Of a stretch of 64,000 nucleotides of DNA, positions 47,331-58,692 are shown piece by piece. The notes beneath the pieces were generated by a model. The model was not told where the DNA came from. It made no database searches and was given only the letters and a program-made list of their open reading frames with translations. The DNA is taken from contig QJNS01000059.1 of assembly GCA_004154925.1 (NCBI GenBank), forward strand, positions 1-64,000. The letters run 5' to 3'. Every line of letters starts with the position of its first letter. Positions within the stretch are counted from its first letter, which is position 1. The translations under genes were made by a program, and so were the position numbers. Source of the DNA: Monosporascus cannonballus (lineage: Eukaryota; Ascomycota; Sordariomycetes; Xylariales).

Positions 47331-48099
47331 CATTACGATAAGATATTCGACGAAAAATGCAAAAAGCCAAAAAACTAACTTAATAAGCATTGTAAACATA
47401 GCAAGAAACATTACAAAAATAATTACGCAAATATTAGAACTGGACAAAAGAAATCTATTTTAAAATCCCTAATTAATACAGCAAAATATATGCTATATAT
47501 TATCGACGACGAGAATATCCCGATTACGAAAAATAAAAACAGCATATTTACAAACGAATTACCCGCATATATTATAAGGGATTTGATTTTTTAAACCGTA
47601 CCGGAAATAACAAAAACGATAAGTAATAATATCGATAATTTCGAATGATAACCCTAGGAAATACCCAATAATTGGCCGAAACAAAACATTAGCCCGAAAA
47701 AAAATAATATACACAAAAAGAGCCCTTTTGTTAATATAGATAATATAATTACCAAACGGAAAAAACATTAATTTAAGGTAGGATAAAAACGCGTTATTAA
47801 AAAGTTATTACGGATTTCTATTTTTAGTTAACATTCATTATAAATCCTTGAAAAAAGGCCATTAAAAAATACGTTCATTTATAAAAACTCTCTGACATAA
47901 TAATAAAAATAACGTATAATAAAATGTAATTGTAAATATAAAAAATAATTTATTTAAAAAGGAAAGAAACTGCAAAAAATTAAAAGCAATTAATACAATT
48001 TAAAGAAATAGTACGCTGGAAAAAACGATAAATATAATAATTTGACGCGTTACACGAAAAAATATAAATAAAATTTAATAAATTCGAACAGAAATTAAA

Positions 48100-51000
48100 A
48101 GAAATAAATTACTTATGAAAAAACCGCAAGATAATAATATTTAACAAAATTAAAAGGAATTTTCGAAAAATGATGTTAAACGTAACGATAAAAAATATTA
48201 ATAACCTTATTATCTTAAAAATACAAATTGGAACGTACTGGTATACCATAATAATAAACTGCGGAACTTTAGGCGGGAATTATATTGTACAGGATATAGT
48301 TAATAAGCTTAAATTGCTATAAAGATATAAGTTAAAACTTTATATAGCGACGAATACCGAAAGTTAGAAATTCCCTTACGATAACGGAAAAATCATACGC
48401 GAAATTAATTATTTCGAAATGTTTGTCCAAGGACGATACCAGATAAGTAATTTTGATATCGTTCTATTCGGAAATTACAATATAATTTTAGAATTACAAT
48501 ACATATACCAGTACGAAATCGTAATTAATGGAAAAATTAACCAAATAAAGATCGCCTTATATTTTATTAATAAATAAAAAAAGAAAAAATTAAGATCTTA
48601 ATATTGGATCGATAATGGCGACGAATATAGGTATAAGAATATAATAAAAACATTACTACTTAAAGAAACAAAATACAAAAAAAAGAACGAACATCAAATA
48701 AAAATACGAAGTATTATTATTACCATTAAAGCGAATTTAAAACAATTGAATAACGATCTAAAATAATAAAAATAAAAGCCGAAAAAATTAAAAAATCTGA
48801 CCGATATAGTATTACAATATACTAAATACGAGCACCTTTTTAGAAAAAAAGCGCGATACGAAATTATTAAAATATAACTATAAAAGGCTTTACCTGAGCG
48901 GTCTGCAATCAGTTGCCAATGAGAGTTTATTTTCTAGCTAAAGAGAAAAGAAAGGGAAGATGAAAATACAGTTGTGTGTGTTCGCATATAAGGCGCTGCG
49001 CTAGTGCTGCTTGGTACCGGCGTTTGTCCGGTGTTCCATAATAGGGCTCCATATAGCTCTATCACAATAACGAATAAAATTATAAAATAATCCTTAAGAA
49101 AAAGTCTTCGACGAAGTTTTACCCTATTTGCAACCTTAACGAAAACGAATGACATACTTTTAAAAAATACCTAAAAAATCGATTATAAAAAGGATGGATT
49201 CGATTTTCGAAATTATTAACAAAATATCTTATATTCTTCGTACCCCCCAAAAACGGAAAATTGCGATTCGTAATTAATTATCGACAATTAAGCGGCATTA
49301 TTATTAAAAATCGAACATTATTACCCCTAATTACGGAAATAAAAAACCGACTTTACGGAACCAAATAATTTACAGCATTCGATTTTAGAAATAAATATAA
49401 CCTTATCAAAATAAAAAAAAACATAAATGGAAAATATTCGTTAAAGCGAAATGCGGACTATTCAAATATTTGATTACATTAATAGGACTTACGAACGTAC
49501 TAATAACCTTTTAACGCATAATAAATTATATATTACGAAAATATCTCGATATTTTCGTCGTATGTTATTTCGACAACATTTTTATTTTTTAAAAACGAAA
49601 AAGGTATATACAACATACGTTCATAAAGTTCTTCAAACTTTACGAAACGCAAAGCTATTTATTAACGCAAAAAAATTAATTCCATAAATAACAAATAAAA
49701 TATCTGGAATATATTATTACCTTAGGATGTATTAGGATAAATCCTAACAAAATCGTTATAATTATAAAATGACAAATATTTATAATAATTAAAAAAATAC
49801 AGATATTCCTTAAATTCGTTAATTACAATAGAAAATTTATTTGAAACTTTAATAAAATAATTATACTTTTAATAAATTTTACGAAAGAAAAAGTTTAAAT
49901 AAACGCCAAATACGGGAAAGATATTTCAGGATATTAAGGATATAATTATTAGCAAGCTAATATTAATTATGTACGATTTAAACCGCTCCGTTAAATTAAA
50001 AACCGATATTTTAAATTACGTATTAGGCGTAATAATCGGATAACGAGATAAATAAGGCAAATTGTACCTTATTGTATATTTTTCCTATAAGTTAAAAAAA
50101 GCTGAATTTAATTACGGTATTCCAAATAAGGAGTTTATGGTTATTATTATGGCATATTAAGAATTTAAATACTTTTTAAAAGGAAATTTGTACCAGGTTA
50201 AGGTTTATACGGATTATCAAAACCTTATCCGATTTATTACGACCAGAAAATTTATAGGACGATAATTAAGATATGCGAAAAAATTGGCGAACTTCGACTT
50301 CGTTATTATCTATAAAAAAGGCTTAGAAAATAATAGAATAAATATTTTGAGCAAGCGGTTAAACTTCGAAAGGAAATTTGTTAAAATTAGCTATAGAATT
50401 TTCGATATTATTATAAAAGAATATTTACGTTTATAACAGATTACGACAATTTGGGTAATATCTTTAAATATACATTAAAAAATGTAATAATATAACGATA
50501 ATTTTTTAAAAAGTCAAAAAACGAATAGGATATAAATTTTTAAAGAAAATACCAAAAAGATTTAATACGAAAAATATACGAACATTAATTATACTGATAT
50601 CCAAAAATCCACGAAACTTTAAAACGGCTTTAACGTATATATTTTTTTTCCTTAAATAAAATTAACTGTACAAAATGTTATGCGGCAATACGATATTTGC
50701 GTTAAAGCAAAGGCTCGAAAATACAAGCTATATAAATAATTACAGGTATTATTAATCGCAAAACGACCATAATATTTAATTATATTTGATTTTATTATTA
50801 AACTTTTTATGATAAAAAAATCTAATTACAAAAATATAGTATGATAATACTTTCGTAGTCGTCGATCGATTTACGAAATTTTCTTATTTTTTACTATTTT
50901 ACGAAAACATAAACGCCAAACAAATAACAAAATATTTTTTTAAATATATTTTTAGCATATACGAATTACTTTTAAAAATTATTTTAAATAAAAAATTGAT

Positions 51001-51793
51001 ATTCGTACCTAAGTTTTGGCAAAGCTTAATAATATAAATCGGCTTAAATCACAAATTTTTTAGCGTATTTAAACTTTAAATAAATAAAAAAATGGAACGA
51101 ATAAATTAAACTTTAAAATTTTACTTACGATATTATATTAATTATAAATAAAAAAACTAAGTTAAGAAAGGTTTAATTGCATAATTAGCTTATAATATAA
51201 ATTATTAAAAATATATCAAAATAATTTTAACATATGCAAATATTGGTTTTATGCTAAAATTTTACAAGAAGGTACGCGACGACGGTTTAATTAATAATAA
51301 AACAATTTTTATATTAAAATAATTATGATAGTTGTATTTAAGAATGAAAACGGAATTAGAATTCGTACGAAATCAAATAAATAAGCATTATAAGTAAAAA
51401 GATTAAAAAAACTAATTTTCGAAAAACGAAAAGTAAATTTCCTTATTACTAAAAGTATTTAAACGAAACGATCTAATAACAAACTTGATTTTAAGTATAT
51501 CGGTCCATATAAAATTATTAGAAAAATCTTAAAAAATAATTACCAATTAACTTTTTACCAAAAAATAAACTTTATTTAATTTTTTATTTTTTCTTATTCG
51601 ATTAAACAAAAAGATATAATTAAGGTATATACGGTATACAATAATATGAAAATAAAAAACAAATAAGTACAAAAAATAAAAAAGTTTTCGATATACGGAA
51701 ACAAAATGGATTTACCTAGTACTTAATTAAATAAAAAAAGTACCTAAATTCCGAAAATACCTGGGAACCTGCTGAAACTTTTATTGGCGCCTA
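48100..51793 (+). pseudogene. Gypsy pol relic, element 4
   Basis: Protease INCGTLGGNYIV near 48254-48290 (Asp now Asn). RT box CYFDNIFIF near 49552-49585, inside an open stretch at 49451-49687. RT end near 49800-49850. Integrase core near 50830-51070. Chromodomain near 51640-51790, cut at its end by the Fot1-like element. A 188-bp insert at 48879 also breaks it between protease and RT. Confidence 0.76.
48879..49066. mobile_element. 188-bp insert with 5-bp duplication (possible small solo LTR)
   Basis: GC-balanced, unmutated segment inside the RIPed pol of element 4. It is flanked by ATAAC on both sides (48874-48878 and 49067-49071); the other Gypsy copies are continuous here. It begins TATAAAAGGC and ends ATCACA, which would be TG...CA before one RIP-type change. 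Size and duplication fit a short solo LTR of another retrotransposon family; an unclassified non-autonomous element is also possible. Confidence 0.7.
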
Positions 51794-51846
51794 ACGTCCT
51801 ACACAAGTAAGCGCCACACACAAATGAGCGCAACACTTTTTGGCAC
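51794..51846 (+). repeat. Left terminal inverted repeat, Fot1-like copy 2
   Basis: Two CACACAA[GA]T[GA]AGCGC subrepeats; pairs with 53612-53664. Confidence 0.88.
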
Positions 51847-51889
51847 CTTGCAACAACAAATACAAATAACTTAATAATAATATATCGTA

Positions 51890-53564
51890 TTAATTAAAAT
51901 TAATCGGATTTTTTTTCGCTAAACGTATTTATAACTTTTTCATAAATACGCGTATTATGCCCGGGCTTATTACAAACGCTATATTTCCGTTCCTTAGTTT
52001 TAACCTTTTTATAATAACCCTTTTTAATTATTATTAATTATATTTTTTTATTACCCCCTTTTTTTAAGTTAACAAAGTTTATTCTTTTTATATAATAAAT
52101 GTTTTTCTTTTTTAAAAACGTTTATTTTTAATCCTTTGACGTTTACTTAAAATATAATTCGTTTTACGTAATTAAACGGTTTTTTTCCGAAAAAAAATAA
52201 TTTCATACAAAAGTAATAAGTTATTTTTCGTTAAAAAATTAACCGATTCCATGATTTTTATTAACGAATTATTTTAATAATTTTTAATATTTTTTTATAA
52301 ATAACGTTTTTATTTTATTATTTTTTAAATATTTTTAAAGGTTTTTGCGGATAAGGAAATAAAATCGGCAAAAATAAGCGGCAAAACTGTCGGTATAAGT
52401 ATAATTAAAGGAACGTTTAATTCGAAAAAAACGTTATTAAGATCGAATAAAATAAAACCAGTTTTTGCAAATCCGGATTTAATATTATCGGCCGTTATAA
52501 CAGCTTAAAACGCGTTATAAAAGCCGGCGAAAACATCTTTTTTAATAATATAAATATAATAACGTTATATTAAGTTTTCGATATACCGCAAATAAATACG
52601 TTTTAAAATAAAAAAATAAGATATATTAAAAGATTAAAGCCGATACGAAAAATACGTAAATATATAAAGCATAATAATATCGTAATTAATATAATATTTT
52701 TCAAATTTTATCGAATAATGGTTTTTGTAATTATTAAAAATAAAAAAACGTTTCGAACTTTTCGTATACGTTTAAATATATTTATTAAAATATTAAATTT
52801 ATTTTAAATTTAATTTATTTATTATTTAGTTATTATTATTTAATATAATTTTTTAATTAGTTAATAATAAATTATTATAATATTAAAACTTAAGGTAATT
52901 TTTTTCCGTTATAATAATAAATAACAGTATAATTTAATTTTAAAAATTAATAATTTAAATAATTATAATTGATTTTTTTATTCCTTTATTACGTTTATTT
53001 AAGTTTTTTATGTTTTTCGGTATTAATAATTATTATGTTTATTATTATAAAAAACTTTATTAAAAATTTAGTTTCGTCGAAATTATAAATATCTTTTTTT
53101 GCGATACCGTATTTTACGATTATAATCTGAATAAATTTGAATTATTTGCAAAATGTTTTTAAATTTTCGCATAAAATCCGTTAATAATTCATTTTTTAAT
53201 TTAAATATATTTGGAATTTTTTTTACCGTTTAATAAAATTTGACGCCCAGTTAATTTTAATACGTTCCGTAACGTATTAAGTAAGTAATATATTGGCCAT
53301 ATTTTTAACGTATTAAAATCGGATAGGAAATATTTGCGTATTTAGGTTAAAGATTTAGTCGATAATTGATTTTTTTTTGGTCGCCGTTAATTTCTGCAAA
53401 AAAGGGATAATATCGGTTCGGGCGCGTTTACCTTTAGAACGGTATGCTAAGGTAGAAAATAAGACTTCATAAATAGAATTAAGCTTTTTGTAACTAAGTT
53501 TCGGGTCTCGTTTTTTAGCCTAAATGGCTAGGTTTATTTTCGTTTTTTTTGTAAGACGTTCCAT
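51890..53564 (-). pseudogene. Pogo-type (DDE_1) transposase relic, copy 2
   Basis: The minus-strand ATG at 53564 lies exactly 100 bases inside the right end, as in copy 1. The translation starts MERLTKK, then TKINLAI and KTRPETLVTKSLI in shifting frames, matching copy 1 at the DNA level. Stops throughout. The end coordinate is approximate. Confidence 0.68.
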
Positions 53565-53611
53565 AATGTTGATATTAAGAAATGGACAATTGAAGATAAA
53601 TAATTAAAATG

Positions 53612-53664
53612 TGTCAAAAAAGTGTTGCGCTTACTTGTGTGTGGCGCTCACTTGTGTGAGACGT
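53612..53664 (-). repeat. Right terminal inverted repeat, Fot1-like copy 2
   Basis: Nearly unmutated; both AAGTGAGCGCC-type subrepeats readable. Followed by the TA duplication. Confidence 0.88.
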
Positions 53665-53666
53665 TA

Positions 53667-54215
53667 ATATTTATTAAAAAATTTTCATTAATATCGACGG
53701 GAATATCCTAATTAATAATTGACCAATTAGTAACCAAGATATCGGGCCAGTCAGCCGCGACTTACGTTAACGTAATAGCCGTAACGGCAGCCTTTAATTA
53801 TTGTTTTTTTTTTAAAACGTTCGAATTCCTTTATAATTTCCGTACCTTTAATATTACGACGAAATATTTCCATATTACGATAATGGAATAACTGCTGTTA
53901 TTTTGGCAAACGATTTAACTTATTAATAACTGTTTGTAACGTTTCGTAAACTTATTCCTTTTTACGTTTTAAATAATCTTTTTTATCCAGAAAGTTTTAA
54001 TATTTAATTTCCGAAAAACCAAAAATTTTATAAGGATTATTATAATAAATATAACGCGCATATTTTAAAAAATCCCGAATAACTTTATATTTTGTATTCT
54101 TCTTTTTATAACGGAAATAAAAAGATATTTTAAAACCAAAACGTTAAATACGTTTTAAAAGAATAAAAGCGTTAATACGTTTACGAAAACGAAATTCTTC
54201 TACGCGATTCGATAT
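53667..54215 (-). pseudogene. Antisense Zn2Cys6-like accessory ORF, element 4
   Basis: Minus-strand frame starting at ATA (was ATG) at 54215. RFRKRINAFILL is followed by YFRYKKKNTKYKVIRDFLKY and a further Y-x2-Y-x6-Y. All six ligands of C-x2-C-x6-C-x8-C-x2-C-x6-C are Tyr at perfect spacing. Then come GFSEIKY, KKDYLKRKKE, RNMEIFRRNIKGTEIIKEF and the AVTAITLT and WPDI tail shared with element 5. The last few codons are cut off by the Fot1-like element and resume at 51782-51791. Confidence 0.76.
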
Positions 54216-54306
54216 AACGAAAGTAAAGAAAAAAGAGATACGTATTAAAAATAATAAACGAATAATTTGATTTTTAAGAACAAAAATTCTGGAAAAGAGG
54301 AAATCG

Positions 54307-54702
54307 TATTATGACATAACGGTCTTAGCTTTTTTACGGACGGTCGGGTTTACAAAGAAAATAAACCCCGATTACCGCCAAAAGGTTACGTAACCGGCTT
54401 CAAGGTTTCAAGGCGCTAAGTACCTTAAGCCCCTTAAGCCGGCAAAGGAGCTTAAAGGGCTTAATAAGCTTAAAGGTTTAAGCCGTTTAAGCACTTTAAA
54501 TTAGAATTAGGATATATACGTTTATTATTTCCATAGTTTAAATAATATTAGCTTGCAATAATAATTCGTTATTTAAAGTATTTTTAGTATTACAAAACGT
54601 AATACGTTATTATATTTATTGCTTAAATTCCCACGATACTTCTGCTAAAATAAACCCGTACGACTAAGGTTTAATAATTGGTTAAACCCCAAGCTCGTTA
54701 CA
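54307..54702 (+). repeat. Element 4 3' LTR
   Basis: Begins TATTATGACA after the polypurine tract GGAAAAGAGGAAATCG, ends CTCGTTACA, then the AAAAA duplication. Confidence 0.92.
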
Positions 54703-57643
54703 AAAAAGCATTAATAATTAAGTTTTTCGACACCCTGAAAAAAACTGCAAAGATCCTTTTTTTACATTTAATCGGCCCGATTATTTGCTAGATTATATAG
54801 TTATAGCAGTTAAAATTAAGGATTCATAATACGTATAACATATTAAAAGTAGTAAAAGAAAATATAATAATAAATCCCGATATATAGCTAATATTAACGT
54901 GTTTCGAAGTAATAACATTTTTTATACTACGGAACCAGGATTTATAAAACTAGGAGTTACTTACAAAAAAAACTAGAGCCAAACCAAATATTACAATTAT
55001 AACAAAACAAAACATAAAGCAACGTAATACAAAGCATCTAAGAAACCCTGTTAAGATAATTAAAAACTTGTACTAAAAAACAATTTATAAAAAACCAAAA
55101 AACGGAAGCAAATTTATCAAAATAATTCGGCCTAAATATATACCAGGTCATTTATAGCGAAAAGTCCAATAAGGAATACGAAAAGCCAAAAAGCTGGCTT
55201 AACAAATATCGCAAGTATAGCAAGAAACATTATAAGGATAATTACGTAAATACCAGAACTAGACGGAAAAAATTTATCCAAAAACCCCTAATCGATACGG
55301 CAAAATACATGCCATTCATTGTCGACGACGAGAATATCCCGGTTATGAAAAATGGAAATAACATATTTATAGACGAATTACCCGCATATATTATACAGGA
55401 TTCGATTTTCCAAACCGTACCGGAAACAACAAAAACAATAAATAACAATATCGACATTTTCGATCCATAGCCCCAAACGATATTTAGCAACTAGCCAAAA
55501 CAGAAAGCTAGCTTAAAGGAAAGCAGTGCCTGCAAAAAAACCCTTTCTGTTATTACCAGTGGTACGATTACCAAACGGGAAAAGAATTAATCCAGCATAC
55601 CGTAAAAAAACACTGTTAGAAAACTATTACAGATCTCCATTTTCAGTTAATATTCATTACAAACTTTCACAAAAAAAAGCCATCAAGGAAAAAATACGTC
55701 AATTTACAGATAAGTGTCATGACCTAACGGGCTGAGGTCTCCAAAACGGCCTGTCATGACCCAACCACGAGTGCGCGGTGGGGCAGGTCACGTGACGGAT
55801 CACCAACTCACTGGTGGTGAGCCAGTGAGCCGGATCAAGATATATACGCTCGTTATTTCCATAGTTTAGATAGCTTCAGCTTGCAATATAACATCGTTAC
55901 CCAAGACGCCCTTGGTATTACGAGACGTGACACGTTACTGTATCTATTGCTCAGATTCCCACGATACTCCTGCCAACATAAACCCGTATGACTTGGGTTT
56001 AATACTTGGTTAAACGCTAGGCGTCACAATAAGCTCTGGAATAACAATCAAAACGACACATAATGGCATATAGTTGCAAACATAAGAAAATAATTTATTC
56101 GATAAGGAAAAAAACTATAACAGAATTAGGAATAATTGATACCGCTCGAAAAAGTAGTACGTCGGCAACAACGACAAATATAGCAACTTAACGCGTTAAA
56201 TAAAAAAGGTAAATAAGGTTCGACAAACTTAAACAGAAATTAAAAGAAAAAGGTTACCTATAAAAAAGCCGCAAAATAACGACACCCAGAAAAATTAGGA
56301 GAAACTCCTAAAAAAGGCTTTAAACGCGACGATAAGAGCTGTTAATAACCTTATTACTTTGGATATACAAATAGGAACGCATTAATATATCGTAATAATG
56401 GACTGCGGAGCTCTGGGCGGAAATTATATTATACCGGATATGGTTAATAAGCTTAAATTGCTATGGAAATACAAGTTAAAACCCTATATAACGACAAATA
56501 CCGAAAATCAGGAATTCGCTTACGAAAACAGAAAGATTATACGCAAAATTAATTACTTTAACATTTTTGTCCAAAGATAATACCAGATAATTAATTTCGA
56601 TATCGTTTTATTTGGGAATTACGATATAATCTTAAGACTATTATGGATACGTTAATACGAAATGTTGATTAATAACGGGACTGGCCAGGTAAAGTTTACC
56701 TCGTGCCTTATTAACAAACAAAAAAAAAGATTTAAGATCTCAATATTTGACCGATAATAATAACGAATGCAGGTATAAAGACATAATAGAAATCTGATTA
56801 CCTAAAAAATAAGATATAAAAAAGAAAACAGACATCAAAAAAATATGACGTATTATTACTATTATCAAAACGAAACTAAAGCAATTAAATAACGACTTAA
56901 AATAATAATAACTTAAGGAATCAAAAAATTTAACCAATATGCCATTATAATACCATAGATATCAGCAGCTTTTTAGAAAAGAACTTAATACGAAATTAGT
57001 AGAATATAGCGAATAAAATCATAAAATAATTCTTAAAAAAGGATCTTCGACGAGGTTTTACCTTATTTATAACCTTAGCGGAAATAAGTTACGTATTTTT
57101 AAAGAATAGCTAAAAAATCGGTTATAAAAAATAAACTCGATTTTCGAAACTACCAATAACATATCCGATATTTTTAATACCAAAAAAAGGAAAATTACGA
57201 TTTATAGTTAATTATTAATAATTGAACGATATTATTATTAAAAATCAAATATTATTATTTTAAATTACGGAAATAAAAAACCGACTTTACGGAGCTAAAT
57301 AGTTCATAATATTTAATCTTAAAGATAAATATACCCTTATCAAGATTAAAAAAGGATACAAATAAAAAAGAGCCTTTAAAACGAAATACGGATTATTGAA
57401 GTATTTAATTACGCTAATAGGATTTACGAATATGCCAGCAACTTTCCAACAAATAGTTAATTATATATTACCAAAATACCTCGATATTTTCGTCGTGTGC
57501 TATCTCGACAATATCCTTATTTTCTTAAAAACAAAAAGAGCACATATAAAATACGTTCATAAAATTCTTTAAGATTTATAAAACGCAAAGTTATTTATTA
57601 ACGTAGAAAAAATCAATTTCACAAATAAAAAGTAAAATATCTA
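54703..57643 (+). pseudogene. Gypsy gag/pol relic, element 6 (continued)
   Basis: Resumes gag after element 4. The zinc knuckle lies near 54990-55032 and the protease in an open stretch 56398-56580 reading MDCGALGGNYIIPDMVNK, the only copy here with the D-C-G-A catalytic turn intact. RT near 57490-57525 reads VCYLDNILIF (Asp to Asn). The solo LTR at 55715 interrupts it, and element 5 ends it at 57643. Confidence 0.78.
55715..56028 (+). mobile_element. Solo LTR, almost unmutated
   Basis: 314 bp from TGTCATGACC to GGCGTCACA with a perfect ATAAG duplication (55710-55714 and 56029-56033). It is GC-balanced in a RIPed host and carries one unit of the minisatellite seen in element 2 LTRs. The opening TGTCATGACC occurs twice, 37 bases apart. 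It gives the near-ancestral sequence of this LTR subtype. Confidence 0.95.
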
Positions 57644-58040
57644 TGTGACGGCTTGGCGGTTTAACCAACTATTAAACCTTAAGTCGACAGGTTTATGTTG
57701 GCAGGAGTATCGTGGAAATCTGAGCAATAAATATAGTAATGTATTACGGTTCTTAATACCTGGTTGTCGTAAACGATTGGTATTGATAAGTGTTATAAGC
57801 TGAAATTATCTAAATTATGAATTAATGAATGTATATATCCTTTTTTGGCTCAAGGTGCTTAAATAGCTTAAACCCTTAAGACCGTTAAGCCCTTTAAGCT
57901 TTTCTGCTGGCTTAAGGGGCTCAAAGTGCTTGGCGCCTTAAGATCTTTGAGCTAATTACGTAACTTTTGGCTTAGGTCGGAACTGGTATTTTCGTAATTC
58001 CGACCGTCGGGAAAAAAGCCAAAACCGTTAGGTTATAATA
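57644..58040 (-). repeat. Element 5 3' LTR
   Basis: Begins TGTGACGGCTTGG and ends GGTTATAATA on the plus strand. Its U3 has the same CTTAAG-rich stretch as element 4 LTRs. Confidence 0.9.
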
Positions 58041-58122
58041 CGATTTCCCCTTTTTTAGGATTTTTGTCCTTAAAGATCACATTATTTATTTGTTAGTTTC
58101 GGTAAAAAACCTTCCCTTTTAT

Positions 58123-58692
58123 ATGCTTATTATATTAGGCCGAATCGAAAAATTTCGTTCCCGTAAACGTATTAACGTTTTAATTTTTTTAGAATGCACT
58201 GAACGTTTTAATTTTAAAATGTTTTTTTATTTTCGTTATAAAAAGGAAAATACGAAATGTAAGGTTATTCGAAAGTTTTTAAAATGTGCGTAATGCATTT
58301 ATTATGGGGGTCCTTATAACGTTTTTAGTTTTTCGGAGGTTAAGCATAAAAAACTTTTTAATAAAAAGGACCGTTTAAAGTATAAAAAGGAATAGATTCG
58401 TAAAACGTTATGCGCTGCCGCCAACAAATTGGATCGGTTACAGAAATAAAGGCGGTTGTTTCGTCGCCGTAATATGGAAATGTTTCGTTACGGCATTTAA
58501 GGGGCGGAAATTATGGAAAAATTTAGGCGTTTCGAAAAGGAATAAGAATAATTAGAGGCCGCCGTTACGGCTATTACGTTAACAGAGGTTGCGGCTAATT
58601 GGCCCGATATTTCGGCTATTAATTGGTCAACTTTTAATTAGGACGCGCCTATTGCCGTTAATGAAAGTTTTTTAGTAAACGTTGGGCGCTAA
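58123..58692 (+). pseudogene. Antisense Zn2Cys6-like accessory ORF, element 5
   Basis: 189 codons in phase from ATG (MLIILGRIEKFRSRKRINVL) to TAA, on the strand opposite gag-pol. The motif reads Y-x2-Y-x6-C-x8-C-x2-C-x6-Y (third, fourth and fifth Cys intact: KENTKC, FLKCA, C-IYYGG), the Zn(II)2Cys6 spacing. It continues FSEVKHKKLFNKKDRLKYKKE, KLDRLQK, RRRNMEMFRYGI, EKFRRFEKE, then LEAAVTAITLTEVAANWPDI and SAINWSTFN. About six internal TAA/TAG stops, most explicable as former Gln or Arg codons. The tail overlaps the chromodomain on the other strand. Confidence 0.79.

Larger units (their letters stand above)
51794..53664 (-). mobile_element. Fot1/pogo-type DNA transposon, copy 2
   Basis: 1871 bp with TIRs of about 53 bp (ACGTCCTACACAAG left, inverse right) and TA duplication at 51792-51793 and 53665-53666. 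It is oriented opposite to copy 1 and inserted where the chromodomain and antisense gene of element 4 overlap. Confidence 0.9.
45888..54702 (+). mobile_element. Ty3/Gypsy chromovirus, element 4 (nested in element 6)
   Basis: 8815 bp, flanked by AAAAA at 45883-45887 and 54703-54707. It exceeds the 6.7-kb family size because it holds a 188-bp insert in pol (48879-49066) and a 1871-bp Fot1-like transposon (51794-53664). Without these it is about 6.75 kb. The LTRs are of the subtype shared with element 5. Confidence 0.93.
44790..57643 (+). mobile_element. Ty3/Gypsy element 6 (outer host of nested insertions)
   Basis: It starts at an LTR (TGTCATGACCC) and runs through gag into protease and RT. 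Element 4 (45888-54702), a solo LTR (55715-56028) and finally element 5 at 57644 break it in the RT/RNase H region. Removing element 4 and one copy of AAAAA rejoins the gag sequence colinearly with element 1 (AGCCGCAAAGTTGAACTAG, then AAAAAGCATTAATAATTAAG). The remaining pol and the 3' LTR must lie beyond element 5, outside the window. The gag is subtype A, as in element 1. Confidence 0.85.

Noticed and set aside
49451..49687. 78-codon frame as an independent small gene
   Set aside because: It is an out-of-frame chance reading over the element 4 RT region.
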